Below, piece by piece: positions 47,269-60,360 of a DNA stretch of 64,000 bases (the stretch's first letter is position 1; each line of letters starts with the position of its first letter). The notes beneath the pieces were generated by a model. It was not told where the DNA came from, ran no database searches, and was given only the letters and a program-made list of their open reading frames with translations. The stretch comes from Calliphora vicina (lineage: Eukaryota; Arthropoda; Insecta; Diptera; Calliphoridae). The stretch lies in NCBI RefSeq assembly GCF_958450345.1, contig NW_027052597.1:62001-126000 (forward strand), given 5' to 3'. The position numbers and the translations under genes were made by a program.

Positions 47269-50200
47269 GTATGTATGTATGTATGTATGTATGTATGTAT
47301 GTATGTATGTATGTATGTATGTATGTATGTATGTATGTATGTATGTATGTATGTATGTATGTATGTATGTATGTATGTATGTATGTATGTATGTATGTAT
47401 GTATGTATGTATGTATGTATGTATGTATGTATGTATGTATGTATGTATGTATGTATGTATGTATGTATGTATGTATGTATGTATGTATGTATGTATGTAT
47501 GTATGTATGTATGTATGTATGTATGTATGTATGTATGTATGTATGTATGTATGTATGTATGTATGTATGTATGTATGTATGTATGTATGTATGTATGTAT
47601 GTATGTATGTATGTATGTATGTATGTATGTATGTATGTATGTATGTATGTATGTATGTATGTATGTATGTATGTATGTATGTATGTATGTATGTATGTAT
47701 GTATGTATGTATGTATGTATGTATGTATGTATGTATGTATGTATGTATGTATGTATGTATGTATGTATGTATGTATGTATGTATGTATGTATGTATGTAT
47801 GTATGTATGTATGTATGTATGTATGTATGTATGTATGTATGTATGTATGTATGTATGTATGTATGTATGTATGTATGTATGTATGTATGTATGTATGTAT
47901 GTATGTATGTATGTATGTATGTATGTATGTATGTATGTATGTATGTATGTATGTATGTATGTATGTATGTATGTATGTATGTATGTATGTATGTATGTAT
48001 GTATGTATGTATGTATGTATGTATGTATGTATGTATGTATGTATGTATGTATGTATGTATGTATGTATGTATGTATGTATGTATGTATGTATGTATGTAT
48101 GTATGTATGTATGTATGTATGTATGTATGTATGTATGTATGTATGTATGTATGTATGTATGTATGTATGTATGTATGTATGTATGTATGTATGTATGTAT
48201 GTATGTATGTATGTATGTATGTATGTATGTATGTATGTATGTATGTATGTATGTATGTATGTATGTATGTATGTATGTATGTATGTATGTATGTATGTAT
48301 GTATGTATGTATGTATGTATGTATGTATGTATGTATGTATGTATGTATGTATGTATGTATGTATGTATGTATGTATGTATGTATGTATGTATGTATGTAT
48401 GTATGTATGTATGTATGTATGTATGTATGTATGTATGTATGTATGTATGTATGTATGTATGTATGTATGTATGTATGTATGTATGTATGTATGTATGTAT
48501 GTATGTATGTATGTATGTATGTATGTATGTATGTATGTATGTATGTATGTATGTATGTATGTATGTATGTATGTATGTATGTATGTATGTATGTATGTAT
48601 GTATGTATGTATGTATGTATGTATGTATGTATGTATGTATGTATGTATGTATGTATGTATGTATGTATGTATGTATGTATGTATGTATGTATGTATGTAT
48701 GTATGTATGTATGTATGTATGTATGTATGTATGTATGTATGTATGTATGTATGTATGTATGTATGTATGTATGTATGTATGTATGTATGTATGTATGTAT
48801 GTATGTATGTATGTATGTATGTATGTATGTATGTATGTATGTATGTATGTATGTATGTATGTATGTATGTATGTATGTATGTATGTATGTATGTATGTAT
48901 GTATGTATGTATGTATGTATGTATGTATGTATGTATGTATGTATGTATGTATGTATGTATGTATGTATGTATGTATGTATGTATGTATGTATGTATGTAT
49001 GTATGTATGTATGTATGTATGTATGTATGTATGTATGTATGTATGTATGTATGTATGTATGTATGTATGTATGTATGTATGTATGTATGTATGTATGTAT
49101 GTATGTATGTATGTATGTATGTATGTATGTATGTATGTATGTATGTATGTATGTATGTATGTATGTATGTATGTATGTATGTATGTATGTATGTATGTAT
49201 GTATGTATGTATGTATGTATGTATGTATGTATGTATGTATGTATGTATGTATGTATGTATGTATGTATGTATGTATGTATGTATGTATGTATGTATGTAT
49301 GTATGTATGTATGTATGTATGTATGTATGTATGTATGTATGTATGTATGTATGTATGTATGTATGTATGTATGTATGTATGTATGTATGTATGTATGTAT
49401 GTATGTATGTATGTATGTATGTATGTATGTATGTATGTATGTATGTATGTATGTATGTATGTATGTATGTATGTATGTATGTATGTATGTATGTATGTAT
49501 GTATGTATGTATGTATGTATGTATGTATGTATGTATGTATGTATGTATGTATGTATGTATGTATGTATGTATGTATGTATGTATGTATGTATGTATGTAT
49601 GTATGTATGTATGTATGTATGTATGTATGTATGTATGTATGTATGTATGTATGTATGTATGTATGTATGTATGTATGTATGTATGTATGTATGTATGTAT
49701 GTATGTATGTATGTATGTATGTATGTATGTATGTATGTATGTATGTATGTATGTATGTATGTATGTATGTATGTATGTATGTATGTATGTATGTATGTAT
49801 GTATGTATGTATGTATGTATGTATGTATGTATGTATGTATGTATGTATGTATGTATGTATGTATGTATGTATGTATGTATGTATGTATGTATGTATGTAT
49901 GTATGTATGTATGTATGTATGTATGTATGTATGTATGTATGTATGTATGTATGTATGTATGTATGTATGTATGTATGTATGTATGTATGTATGTATGTAT
50001 GTATGTATGTATGTATGTATGTATGTATGTATGTATGTATGTATGTATGTATGTATGTATGTATGTATGTATGTATGTATGTATGTATGTATGTATGTAT
50101 GTATGTATGTATGTATGTATGTATGTATGTATGTATGTATGTATGTATGTATGTATGTATGTATGTATGTATGTATGTATGTATGTATGTATGTATGTAT

Positions 50201-53200
50201 GTATGTATGTATGTATGTATGTATGTATGTATGTATGTATGTATGTATGTATGTATGTATGTATGTATGTATGTATGTATGTATGTATGTATGTATGTAT
50301 GTATGTATGTATGTATGTATGTATGTATGTATGTATGTATGTATGTATGTATGTATGTATGTATGTATGTATGTATGTATGTATGTATGTATGTATGTAT
50401 GTATGTATGTATGTATGTATGTATGTATGTATGTATGTATGTATGTATGTATGTATGTATGTATGTATGTATGTATGTATGTATGTATGTATGTATGTAT
50501 GTATGTATGTATGTATGTATGTATGTATGTATGTATGTATGTATGTATGTATGTATGTATGTATGTATGTATGTATGTATGTATGTATGTATGTATGTAT
50601 GTATGTATGTATGTATGTATGTATGTATGTATGTATGTATGTATGTATGTATGTATGTATGTATGTATGTATGTATGTATGTATGTATGTATGTATGTAT
50701 GTATGTATGTATGTATGTATGTATGTATGTATGTATGTATGTATGTATGTATGTATGTATGTATGTATGTATGTATGTATGTATGTATGTATGTATGTAT
50801 GTATGTATGTATGTATGTATGTATGTATGTATGTATGTATGTATGTATGTATGTATGTATGTATGTATGTATGTATGTATGTATGTATGTATGTATGTAT
50901 GTATGTATGTATGTATGTATGTATGTATGTATGTATGTATGTATGTATGTATGTATGTATGTATGTATGTATGTATGTATGTATGTATGTATGTATGTAT
51001 GTATGTATGTATGTATGTATGTATGTATGTATGTATGTATGTATGTATGTATGTATGTATGTATGTATGTATGTATGTATGTATGTATGTATGTATGTAT
51101 GTATGTATGTATGTATGTATGTATGTATGTATGTATGTATGTATGTATGTATGTATGTATGTATGTATGTATGTATGTATGTATGTATGTATGTATGTAT
51201 GTATGTATGTATGTATGTATGTATGTATGTATGTATGTATGTATGTATGTATGTATGTATGTATGTATGTATGTATGTATGTATGTATGTATGTATGTAT
51301 GTATGTATGTATGTATGTATGTATGTATGTATGTATGTATGTATGTATGTATGTATGTATGTATGTATGTATGTATGTATGTATGTATGTATGTATGTAT
51401 GTATGTATGTATGTATGTATGTATGTATGTATGTATGTATGTATGTATGTATGTATGTATGTATGTATGTATGTATGTATGTATGTATGTATGTATGTAT
51501 GTATGTATGTATGTATGTATGTATGTATGTATGTATGTATGTATGTATGTATGTATGTATGTATGTATGTATGTATGTATGTATGTATGTATGTATGTAT
51601 GTATGTATGTATGTATGTATGTATGTATGTATGTATGTATGTATGTATGTATGTATGTATGTATGTATGTATGTATGTATGTATGTATGTATGTATGTAT
51701 GTATGTATGTATGTATGTATGTATGTATGTATGTATGTATGTATGTATGTATGTATGTATGTATGTATGTATGTATGTATGTATGTATGTATGTATGTAT
51801 GTATGTATGTATGTATGTATGTATGTATGTATGTATGTATGTATGTATGTATGTATGTATGTATGTATGTATGTATGTATGTATGTATGTATGTATGTAT
51901 GTATGTATGTATGTATGTATGTATGTATGTATGTATGTATGTATGTATGTATGTATGTATGTATGTATGTATGTATGTATGTATGTATGTATGTATGTAT
52001 GTATGTATGTATGTATGTATGTATGTATGTATGTATGTATGTATGTATGTATGTATGTATGTATGTATGTATGTATGTATGTATGTATGTATGTATGTAT
52101 GTATGTATGTATGTATGTATGTATGTATGTATGTATGTATGTATGTATGTATGTATGTATGTATGTATGTATGTATGTATGTATGTATGTATGTATGTAT
52201 GTATGTATGTATGTATGTATGTATGTATGTATGTATGTATGTATGTATGTATGTATGTATGTATGTATGTATGTATGTATGTATGTATGTATGTATGTAT
52301 GTATGTATGTATGTATGTATGTATGTATGTATGTATGTATGTATGTATGTATGTATGTATGTATGTATGTATGTATGTATGTATGTATGTATGTATGTAT
52401 GTATGTATGTATGTATGTATGTATGTATGTATGTATGTATGTATGTATGTATGTATGTATGTATGTATGTATGTATGTATGTATGTATGTATGTATGTAT
52501 GTATGTATGTATGTATGTATGTATGTATGTATGTATGTATGTATGTATGTATGTATGTATGTATGTATGTATGTATGTATGTATGTATGTATGTATGTAT
52601 GTATGTATGTATGTATGTATGTATGTATGTATGTATGTATGTATGTATGTATGTATGTATGTATGTATGTATGTATGTATGTATGTATGTATGTATGTAT
52701 GTATGTATGTATGTATGTATGTATGTATGTATGTATGTATGTATGTATGTATGTATGTATGTATGTATGTATGTATGTATGTATGTATGTATGTATGTAT
52801 GTATGTATGTATGTATGTATGTATGTATGTATGTATGTATGTATGTATGTATGTATGTATGTATGTATGTATGTATGTATGTATGTATGTATGTATGTAT
52901 GTATGTATGTATGTATGTATGTATGTATGTATGTATGTATGTATGTATGTATGTATGTATGTATGTATGTATGTATGTATGTATGTATGTATGTATGTAT
53001 GTATGTATGTATGTATGTATGTATGTATGTATGTATGTATGTATGTATGTATGTATGTATGTATGTATGTATGTATGTATGTATGTATGTATGTATGTAT
53101 GTATGTATGTATGTATGTATGTATGTATGTATGTATGTATGTATGTATGTATGTATGTATGTATGTATGTATGTATGTATGTATGTATGTATGTATGTAT

Positions 53201-56200
53201 GTATGTATGTATGTATGTATGTATGTATGTATGTATGTATGTATGTATGTATGTATGTATGTATGTATGTATGTATGTATGTATGTATGTATGTATGTAT
53301 GTATGTATGTATGTATGTATGTATGTATGTATGTATGTATGTATGTATGTATGTATGTATGTATGTATGTATGTATGTATGTATGTATGTATGTATGTAT
53401 GTATGTATGTATGTATGTATGTATGTATGTATGTATGTATGTATGTATGTATGTATGTATGTATGTATGTATGTATGTATGTATGTATGTATGTATGTAT
53501 GTATGTATGTATGTATGTATGTATGTATGTATGTATGTATGTATGTATGTATGTATGTATGTATGTATGTATGTATGTATGTATGTATGTATGTATGTAT
53601 GTATGTATGTATGTATGTATGTATGTATGTATGTATGTATGTATGTATGTATGTATGTATGTATGTATGTATGTATGTATGTATGTATGTATGTATGTAT
53701 GTATGTATGTATGTATGTATGTATGTATGTATGTATGTATGTATGTATGTATGTATGTATGTATGTATGTATGTATGTATGTATGTATGTATGTATGTAT
53801 GTATGTATGTATGTATGTATGTATGTATGTATGTATGTATGTATGTATGTATGTATGTATGTATGTATGTATGTATGTATGTATGTATGTATGTATGTAT
53901 GTATGTATGTATGTATGTATGTATGTATGTATGTATGTATGTATGTATGTATGTATGTATGTATGTATGTATGTATGTATGTATGTATGTATGTATGTAT
54001 GTATGTATGTATGTATGTATGTATGTATGTATGTATGTATGTATGTATGTATGTATGTATGTATGTATGTATGTATGTATGTATGTATGTATGTATGTAT
54101 GTATGTATGTATGTATGTATGTATGTATGTATGTATGTATGTATGTATGTATGTATGTATGTATGTATGTATGTATGTATGTATGTATGTATGTATGTAT
54201 GTATGTATGTATGTATGTATGTATGTATGTATGTATGTATGTATGTATGTATGTATGTATGTATGTATGTATGTATGTATGTATGTATGTATGTATGTAT
54301 GTATGTATGTATGTATGTATGTATGTATGTATGTATGTATGTATGTATGTATGTATGTATGTATGTATGTATGTATGTATGTATGTATGTATGTATGTAT
54401 GTATGTATGTATGTATGTATGTATGTATGTATGTATGTATGTATGTATGTATGTATGTATGTATGTATGTATGTATGTATGTATGTATGTATGTATGTAT
54501 GTATGTATGTATGTATGTATGTATGTATGTATGTATGTATGTATGTATGTATGTATGTATGTATGTATGTATGTATGTATGTATGTATGTATGTATGTAT
54601 GTATGTATGTATGTATGTATGTATGTATGTATGTATGTATGTATGTATGTATGTATGTATGTATGTATGTATGTATGTATGTATGTATGTATGTATGTAT
54701 GTATGTATGTATGTATGTATGTATGTATGTATGTATGTATGTATGTATGTATGTATGTATGTATGTATGTATGTATGTATGTATGTATGTATGTATGTAT
54801 GTATGTATGTATGTATGTATGTATGTATGTATGTATGTATGTATGTATGTATGTATGTATGTATGTATGTATGTATGTATGTATGTATGTATGTATGTAT
54901 GTATGTATGTATGTATGTATGTATGTATGTATGTATGTATGTATGTATGTATGTATGTATGTATGTATGTATGTATGTATGTATGTATGTATGTATGTAT
55001 GTATGTATGTATGTATGTATGTATGTATGTATGTATGTATGTATGTATGTATGTATGTATGTATGTATGTATGTATGTATGTATGTATGTATGTATGTAT
55101 GTATGTATGTATGTATGTATGTATGTATGTATGTATGTATGTATGTATGTATGTATGTATGTATGTATGTATGTATGTATGTATGTATGTATGTATGTAT
55201 GTATGTATGTATGTATGTATGTATGTATGTATGTATGTATGTATGTATGTATGTATGTATGTATGTATGTATGTATGTATGTATGTATGTATGTATGTAT
55301 GTATGTATGTATGTATGTATGTATGTATGTATGTATGTATGTATGTATGTATGTATGTATGTATGTATGTATGTATGTATGTATGTATGTATGTATGTAT
55401 GTATGTATGTATGTATGTATGTATGTATGTATGTATGTATGTATGTATGTATGTATGTATGTATGTATGTATGTATGTATGTATGTATGTATGTATGTAT
55501 GTATGTATGTATGTATGTATGTATGTATGTATGTATGTATGTATGTATGTATGTATGTATGTATGTATGTATGTATGTATGTATGTATGTATGTATGTAT
55601 GTATGTATGTATGTATGTATGTATGTATGTATGTATGTATGTATGTATGTATGTATGTATGTATGTATGTATGTATGTATGTATGTATGTAGGTATGTAG
55701 GTATGTATGTATGTATGTATGTATGTATGTATGTATGTATGTATGTATGTATGTATGTATGTATGTATGTATGTATGTATGTATGTATGTATGTATGTTA
55801 TGTATGTATGTATGTATGTATGTATGTATGTATGTATGTATGTATGTATGTATGTATGTATGTATGTATGTATGTATGTATGTATGTATGTATGTATGTA
55901 TGTATGTATGTATGTATGTATGTATGTATGTATGTATGTATGTATGTATGTATGTATGTATGTATGTATGTATGTATGTATGTATGTATGTATGTATGTA
56001 TGTATGTATGTATGTATGTATGTATGTATGTATGTATGTATGTATGTATGTATGTATGTATGTATGTATGTATGTATGTATGTATGTATGTATGTATGTA
56101 TGTATGTATGTATGTATGTATGTATGTATGTATGTATGTATGTATGTATGTATGTATGTATGTATGTATGTATGTATGTATGTATGTATGTATGTATGTA

Positions 56201-57000
56201 TGTATGTATGTATGTATGTATGTATGTATGTATGTATGTATGTATGTATGTATGTATGTATGTATGTATGTATGTATGTATGTATGTATGTATGTATGTA
56301 TGTATGTATGTATGTATGTATGTATGTATGTATGTATGTATGTATGTATGTATGTATGTATGTATGTATGTATGTATGTATGTATGTATGTATGTATGTA
56401 TGTATGTATGTATGTATGTATGTATGTATGTATGTATGTATGTATGTATGTATGTATGTATGTATGTATGTATGTATGTATGTATGTATGTATGTATGTA
56501 TGTATGTATGTATGTATGTATGTATGTATGTATGGGTATGTATGTATGTATGTATGTATGTATGTATGTATGTATGTATGTATGTATGTATGTATGTATG
56601 TATGTATGTATGTATGTATGTATGTATGTATGTATGTATGTATGTATGTATGTGTATGTATGTATGTATGTATGTATGTATGTATGTATGTATGTATGTA
56701 TGTATGTATGTATGTATGTATGTATGTATGTATGTATGTATGTATGTATGTATGTATGTATGTATGTATGTATGTATGTATGTATGTATGTATGTATGTA
56801 TGTATGTATGTATGTATGTATGTATGTATGTATGTATGTATGTATGTATGTATGTATGTATGTATGTATGTATGTATGTATGTATGTATGTATGTATGTA
56901 TGTATGTATGTATGCATGTATGTATGTATGTATGTATGTATGTATGTATGTATGTATGTATGTATGTATGTATGTATGTATGTATGTACGTATGTATGTA
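47269..57000. repeat. Giant ATGT tetranucleotide array, 9.73 kb
   Basis: About 2,430 units of ATGT (ACAT on the other strand). From 47269 to 55691 I see no interruption. Variants occur only near the right end: T-to-G at 55692 and 55700, an extra T near 55799, an extra GG near 55535+1000 (56534-56536), a 2-base change at 56651, and T-to-C at 56915 and 56989. The sequence strictly alternates purine and pyrimidine. The unit contains no stop in any frame, so every frame stays open for thousands of codons. These are repeat artefacts, not genes. Confidence 0.97.
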
Positions 57001-57611
57001 CTAGCATGCAACCGCTACTTCGTTAGCGAAAAAATGTGGAAATAACAAAACAACTACGTAAATTATTTTAAAATGTTTATTATAGAAATTTTAATTATTG
57101 CGTAAAGTAAATACACCTTACAATTGTTTGTAGTTCATGATATCTTGAAGTATTAAAGCCATCTCAAAACTGCTTGCGTAATTGAAAATTCATAATAATA
57201 ATTGCAAATATTAATAGTAGATAGATAAAGATATACTAATTTAATAATGTGTGTGAAGTTAAATTTCGAAATTTATAACCCTAGACACAAACCAGTTGAG
57301 TTAACAGAGTTATGTTTAAAAGTTTACATGACACCGTTAAACATCTGTAAATCAAGGAAAGTGTATTCAAAATGGAATAATAACCACACGATTGAACCTA
57401 ATGTACCACTAATGATTGAAACGGGAACTAATCTCCCGTTTTTTCCAAAAACTAAGTCAAATCATAAATGTCAACCATAGTTTTATACTTTTGCGGAATT
57501 TTTAAAATTTAATTATTATGGATGGACGAATCTAATTCCATGGAAAACGGGAGAAGATGGGCAGATGGAACTTGCTGGAATTTATAGCCAAGGTGTTTTT
57601 CTATCATAACC
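57001..57611. other. Unassigned segment with an unrecognised short frame
   Basis: A plus-strand frame at 57247-57480 reads MCVKLNFEIYNPRHKPVELT and on to NHKCQP. Its composition is fairly protein-like but I recognise no family. It may be a transposon scrap because the Helitron remnant follows directly. The sequence right of the array starts CTAGCATGCAACCGCTACTT. Confidence 0.3.
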
Positions 57612-57820
57612 CATGGTCATAACCCTTAACAGTGCGAGTTTTGATAGAGAAATTAAAATTTTCATACACTGCTATTTCATCCTTTTCACTCTCTATAGCA
57701 AAAGCAGCTTGATCACTACCCTTATGACGTACTTGCAAATATATTTTATGGACTTTACGGAGTTGCATATTTCTACATTAATATGTGCACCAAAAATACG
57801 TAACAAAACTGGGTTATATG
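57612..57820 (-). pseudogene. Helitron Rep/helicase protein fragment
   Basis: The minus strand reads FGAHINVEICNSVKSIKYIC then KYV, and after a one-base frameshift HKGSDQAAFAIESEKDEIAV. Helitron-like Rep/helicase proteins contain AHINVEYCNSxKSIKYICKY followed by KGSDxAxF. Only about 60 residues remain. This is the only trace here of a protein that could mobilise Helitron/Helentron-type elements such as those at 31.5 and 36.3 kb, although it could not act in this state. Confidence 0.75.
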
Positions 57821-57864
57821 GAACTATTAAAAATTAAAAAAGGGGTTCAAAAGATACGCCACCT

Positions 57865-57905
57865 ATAGCAAATCCCACATTTTTAAGTCATATACCCAAT
57901 AGTTG
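57865..57905. repeat. Short dispersed repeat, matches 16190-16230
   Basis: AAATCCCACATTTTTAAGTC and ACCCAATA follow the text near 16195 closely. Confidence 0.5.
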
Positions 57906-57955
57906 AAATCAAATTTCAGTAAAAATATTTTTTTAAACACACTTTCAACATATTT

Positions 57956-58190
57956 GGGGTATTCAAACGGTCTGATTGTCCTAATATATTATGATAGTTT
58001 AAACAAATTGTTGTTGTGCTTCAAAAAAAGTGTTATTTTATGACAAAACAATGAACATAGTTCAAAAAGTCTTATTAGTTTAGAACATTATTGTTTGAAA
58101 CACAACAAAAATTGTTTAAATTATCATAATATATTAGGACATTATGACAATAAGGACATTATGACAATATGACCTAATAGCATATCATTT
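57956..58190. mobile_element. GGGGTATTCACACGGTCT MITE family, copy 3 (right end lost)
   Basis: GGGGTATTCAAACGGTCT at 57956 is followed by CCTAATATATTATGATAG. The mirror CATAATATATTAGGACATTATG lies at about 58127. A duplicated ATTATGACAATA segment follows, but the terminal ACCCC is missing. Inner arms TTTAAACAAATTGTTGTTGT and ACAACAAAAATTGTTTAAA are paired. Confidence 0.6.
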
Positions 58191-58526
58191 TTTAAAATTT
58201 TAAAAATTGTGGTGTGAATGTATGTACATATACATTTTATTTACACGATAAAAACGTAATAAAACTTAATGAAGATTAATATATATATATGGAATATGAA
58301 ATTAAAAAACTTACATTTCTAAGTAACGTAGAATTTTTTCTTTTAATTTAATTTATAAAATTTGAGCACTTATTATTACACAACTATTTTTTTTCAAATG
58401 AGTTGACGGTTATATGTAAATAGTGTTGTCTATTCATCGAAATAAAAATATTTAAATAAATGTTTGTGTAAACGATTTTATTTAAGCGAAAATTTATTTG
58501 TTATTATCTAAAAAAATGTTTTTTTT

Positions 58527-58716
58527 TATAAAGCGTGCAATTTGTATGAAGAATACTGGTAATAAGGTTTTAAACTTGAATTTTTTTCATACATAATTTG
58601 TTTAACGTTTGGAAGCGTAAGCAATTTGTATGAAGAATACTGGGAAAAAAGTTTAAAACTTATTTCCATAGAATTTTATTTTAACGTTTGTCGTTGCGTT
58701 TTATAAAATGAGGCCC
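58527..58716. mobile_element. MITE related to the next element, inverted and rearranged
   Basis: CGTTTGGAAGCGTAAGCAAT through CGTTTTATAAAATGAGGCCC is the inverted match of 58806-58917. Its outer part repeats GCAATTTGTATGAAGAATAC directly. The right end GGGCC-type word is followed by TAA. The left end is not clean. Confidence 0.55.
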
Positions 58717-58805
58717 TAAATTTGTTTTATAATCTTTTGATAAATTGAATATGAATAAGGTTTTAATCATAGATACACATAGTGCTTTACATTTTAATTT
58801 TTTTA

Positions 58806-58939
58806 GGGTCTAATTTTATAAAACGAAACGACAAACGTTAAAATAAAATTCTATGGAAATAAGTTTTAAACTTTTTTCCCAGTATTCTTCATACAAATTG
58901 CTTACGCTTCCAAACGTTTTGTTTTATAAAATGAGGACC
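58806..58939. mobile_element. PIF/Harbinger-like MITE, 134 bp, TTA duplication
   Basis: GGGTCTAATTTTATAAAACG at the left is mirrored by GTTTTATAAAATGAGGACC at the right. TTA flanks both ends (58803-58805 and 58940-58942). With the preceding inverted relative it can form a hairpin with roughly 110-bp arms. Confidence 0.75.
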
Positions 58940-59398
58940 TTAATTTACTGAAATTGTTATTAAATTTTGCGAGAACAAAATTCTTATTTTAGCGAATAGG
59001 AATAAACACGTGATTTTTTTTGAGAAATGCTTTAATGAATATATTTTTATGAATATTTTTTGTTTTGTTTCACATTTCAACAAAATAATTTGTTTTGTAG
59101 TTTTTTATCAAATAAAACTATAAAATTTCAAATAGCATTAAACCAACTATATTTACAACACTGTTATTAATATTTTCCCTCATAAATTCCCATATACATT
59201 TCATATAACTGTATGTTGAATAAATTTTAAATTTATTGAATAAGGTGAAAATAATAATTTTTACAAAAAAGGTTAAGGTTTGTGTCTGTACTATATTGGA
59301 ATTTTCAACACCATTAGAATTCAACTAATGGTGAATAGGGTGAAAAACTATATATTTTAAAATAAAATTAGTATTCTAAACATGAAAATAAACATTCT

Positions 59399-59468
59399 GG
59401 TGTAGGCTAAGGGTTTAGACTACTGAACTGTAGCCGAACTACATCGGTTCGAATCTCAGTGGAGGCAA
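59399..59468 (+). ncRNA. tRNA-like sequence with Pol III boxes, probable SINE head or tRNA pseudogene
   Basis: A TAGGCTAAGGGTTTAGA stretch resembles box A, and GGTTCGAATCT at 59446-59456 is a near-perfect box B. The spacing is tRNA-like. CTAC-TGAACT-GTAG can form an anticodon-like stem-loop. The acceptor and T stems pair poorly, so this is not a functional tRNA. An A-rich run follows at about 59466-59495. Confidence 0.4.
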
Positions 59469-59499
59469 AACAATTTTATTGAAAAAAAAAATAAAACTA

Positions 59500-60328
59500 C
59501 TTGAATAGAATAGTAGAAATGAATTTCAAAAAAGTACCAATATAAGTGTACTAAAATTTGGCCCTTTTTACCCATTTGTATTTGACTTCCGAATAGCATG
59601 TTGTGGATTCTTTTTTGTGTGGTTGGAAGAATATTTTATCTTTTTTTTATTTTTAAATTGAATAAATAATATCAAATCTCCGTTTTTATCCCGTTTTTTG
59701 TCCCCTTTTTGTCCCCCGTGAAGAAATAATTTTCAAAAAAGTACCTAGTAATACGTACTATTTGAAAATAATAGTTCATGGAATTGTTAGTGAGAAAATA
59801 CATTTTGATAAAAAAGTACCAAAAAGAAAACAATTTTGAGGCCTTAGGAATTCGAATTTCAAAAAAGTACCAAAAAGATTTCTAGTTTTTATTGATCTGA
59901 GCCAGATACATTCAATATAATATTTCTATGTTTATTTATGTAGGAGATATACATGTTAACAGAGGGTTCTACGGGGACTATTTTTACCCCATATGGCCAC
60001 TTGAATTTTGAATTTCAAAAAAGTACCAAACACCTGTCGGCTTTTTTTTTGATTACAGGCGGACGCATTTAAAATATTATTTCTAAGTTTATTTGTTTTG
60101 GAGATATAGAGGTACAGGTTTTACCCGTTTTTGCCCCATTTGTCCCCCCTTAACGACAGAATTTCCAAAAATCCCTTCTTAGTGGATCTACATATTGTAA
60201 AAGGAACCCATTACCCGAATTTCAAGTTTCTAGCTTTAGCGGTTTGGGCTGTGCGATGATGAATGAATCAGTCAGTCAGTCAGTCAGTCAGTCAGTCACG
60301 TTACTCTTTTATAATATATAGATAGATG

Positions 60329-60330
<2 letters not shown>
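59500..60330 (+). mobile_element. Retroelement-like 3' region with internal repeats and microsatellite tail
   Basis: The word AATTTCAAAAAAGTACCA recurs at about 59522, 59856 and 60015 (a shorter form near 59733), each followed by related text. TCCCCGTTTTT/TGTCCCCC-type words also recur. The segment ends in seven TCAG units (60268-60297), CGTTACTCTTTTATAATATA and TAGATAGATG, and runs straight into the ATGT array. A conserved region followed by TATATAGAT and a short-unit tail is typical of some insect LINE or SINE 3' ends. The class is inferred. Confidence 0.45.

Positions 60331-60360
<30 letters not shown>

Noticed and set aside
47231..57011. Very long reading frames of about 3,250 codons on both strands (Tyr-Ile-His-Thr and Met-Tyr-Val-Cys repeats)
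   Set aside because: The ATGT unit contains no stop codon in any frame, so length alone says nothing. There is no start context, splice signal or conserved domain.
59399..59468. Functional tRNA gene
   Set aside because: Box B is good but the acceptor and T stems do not pair properly and the anticodon loop is one base short.
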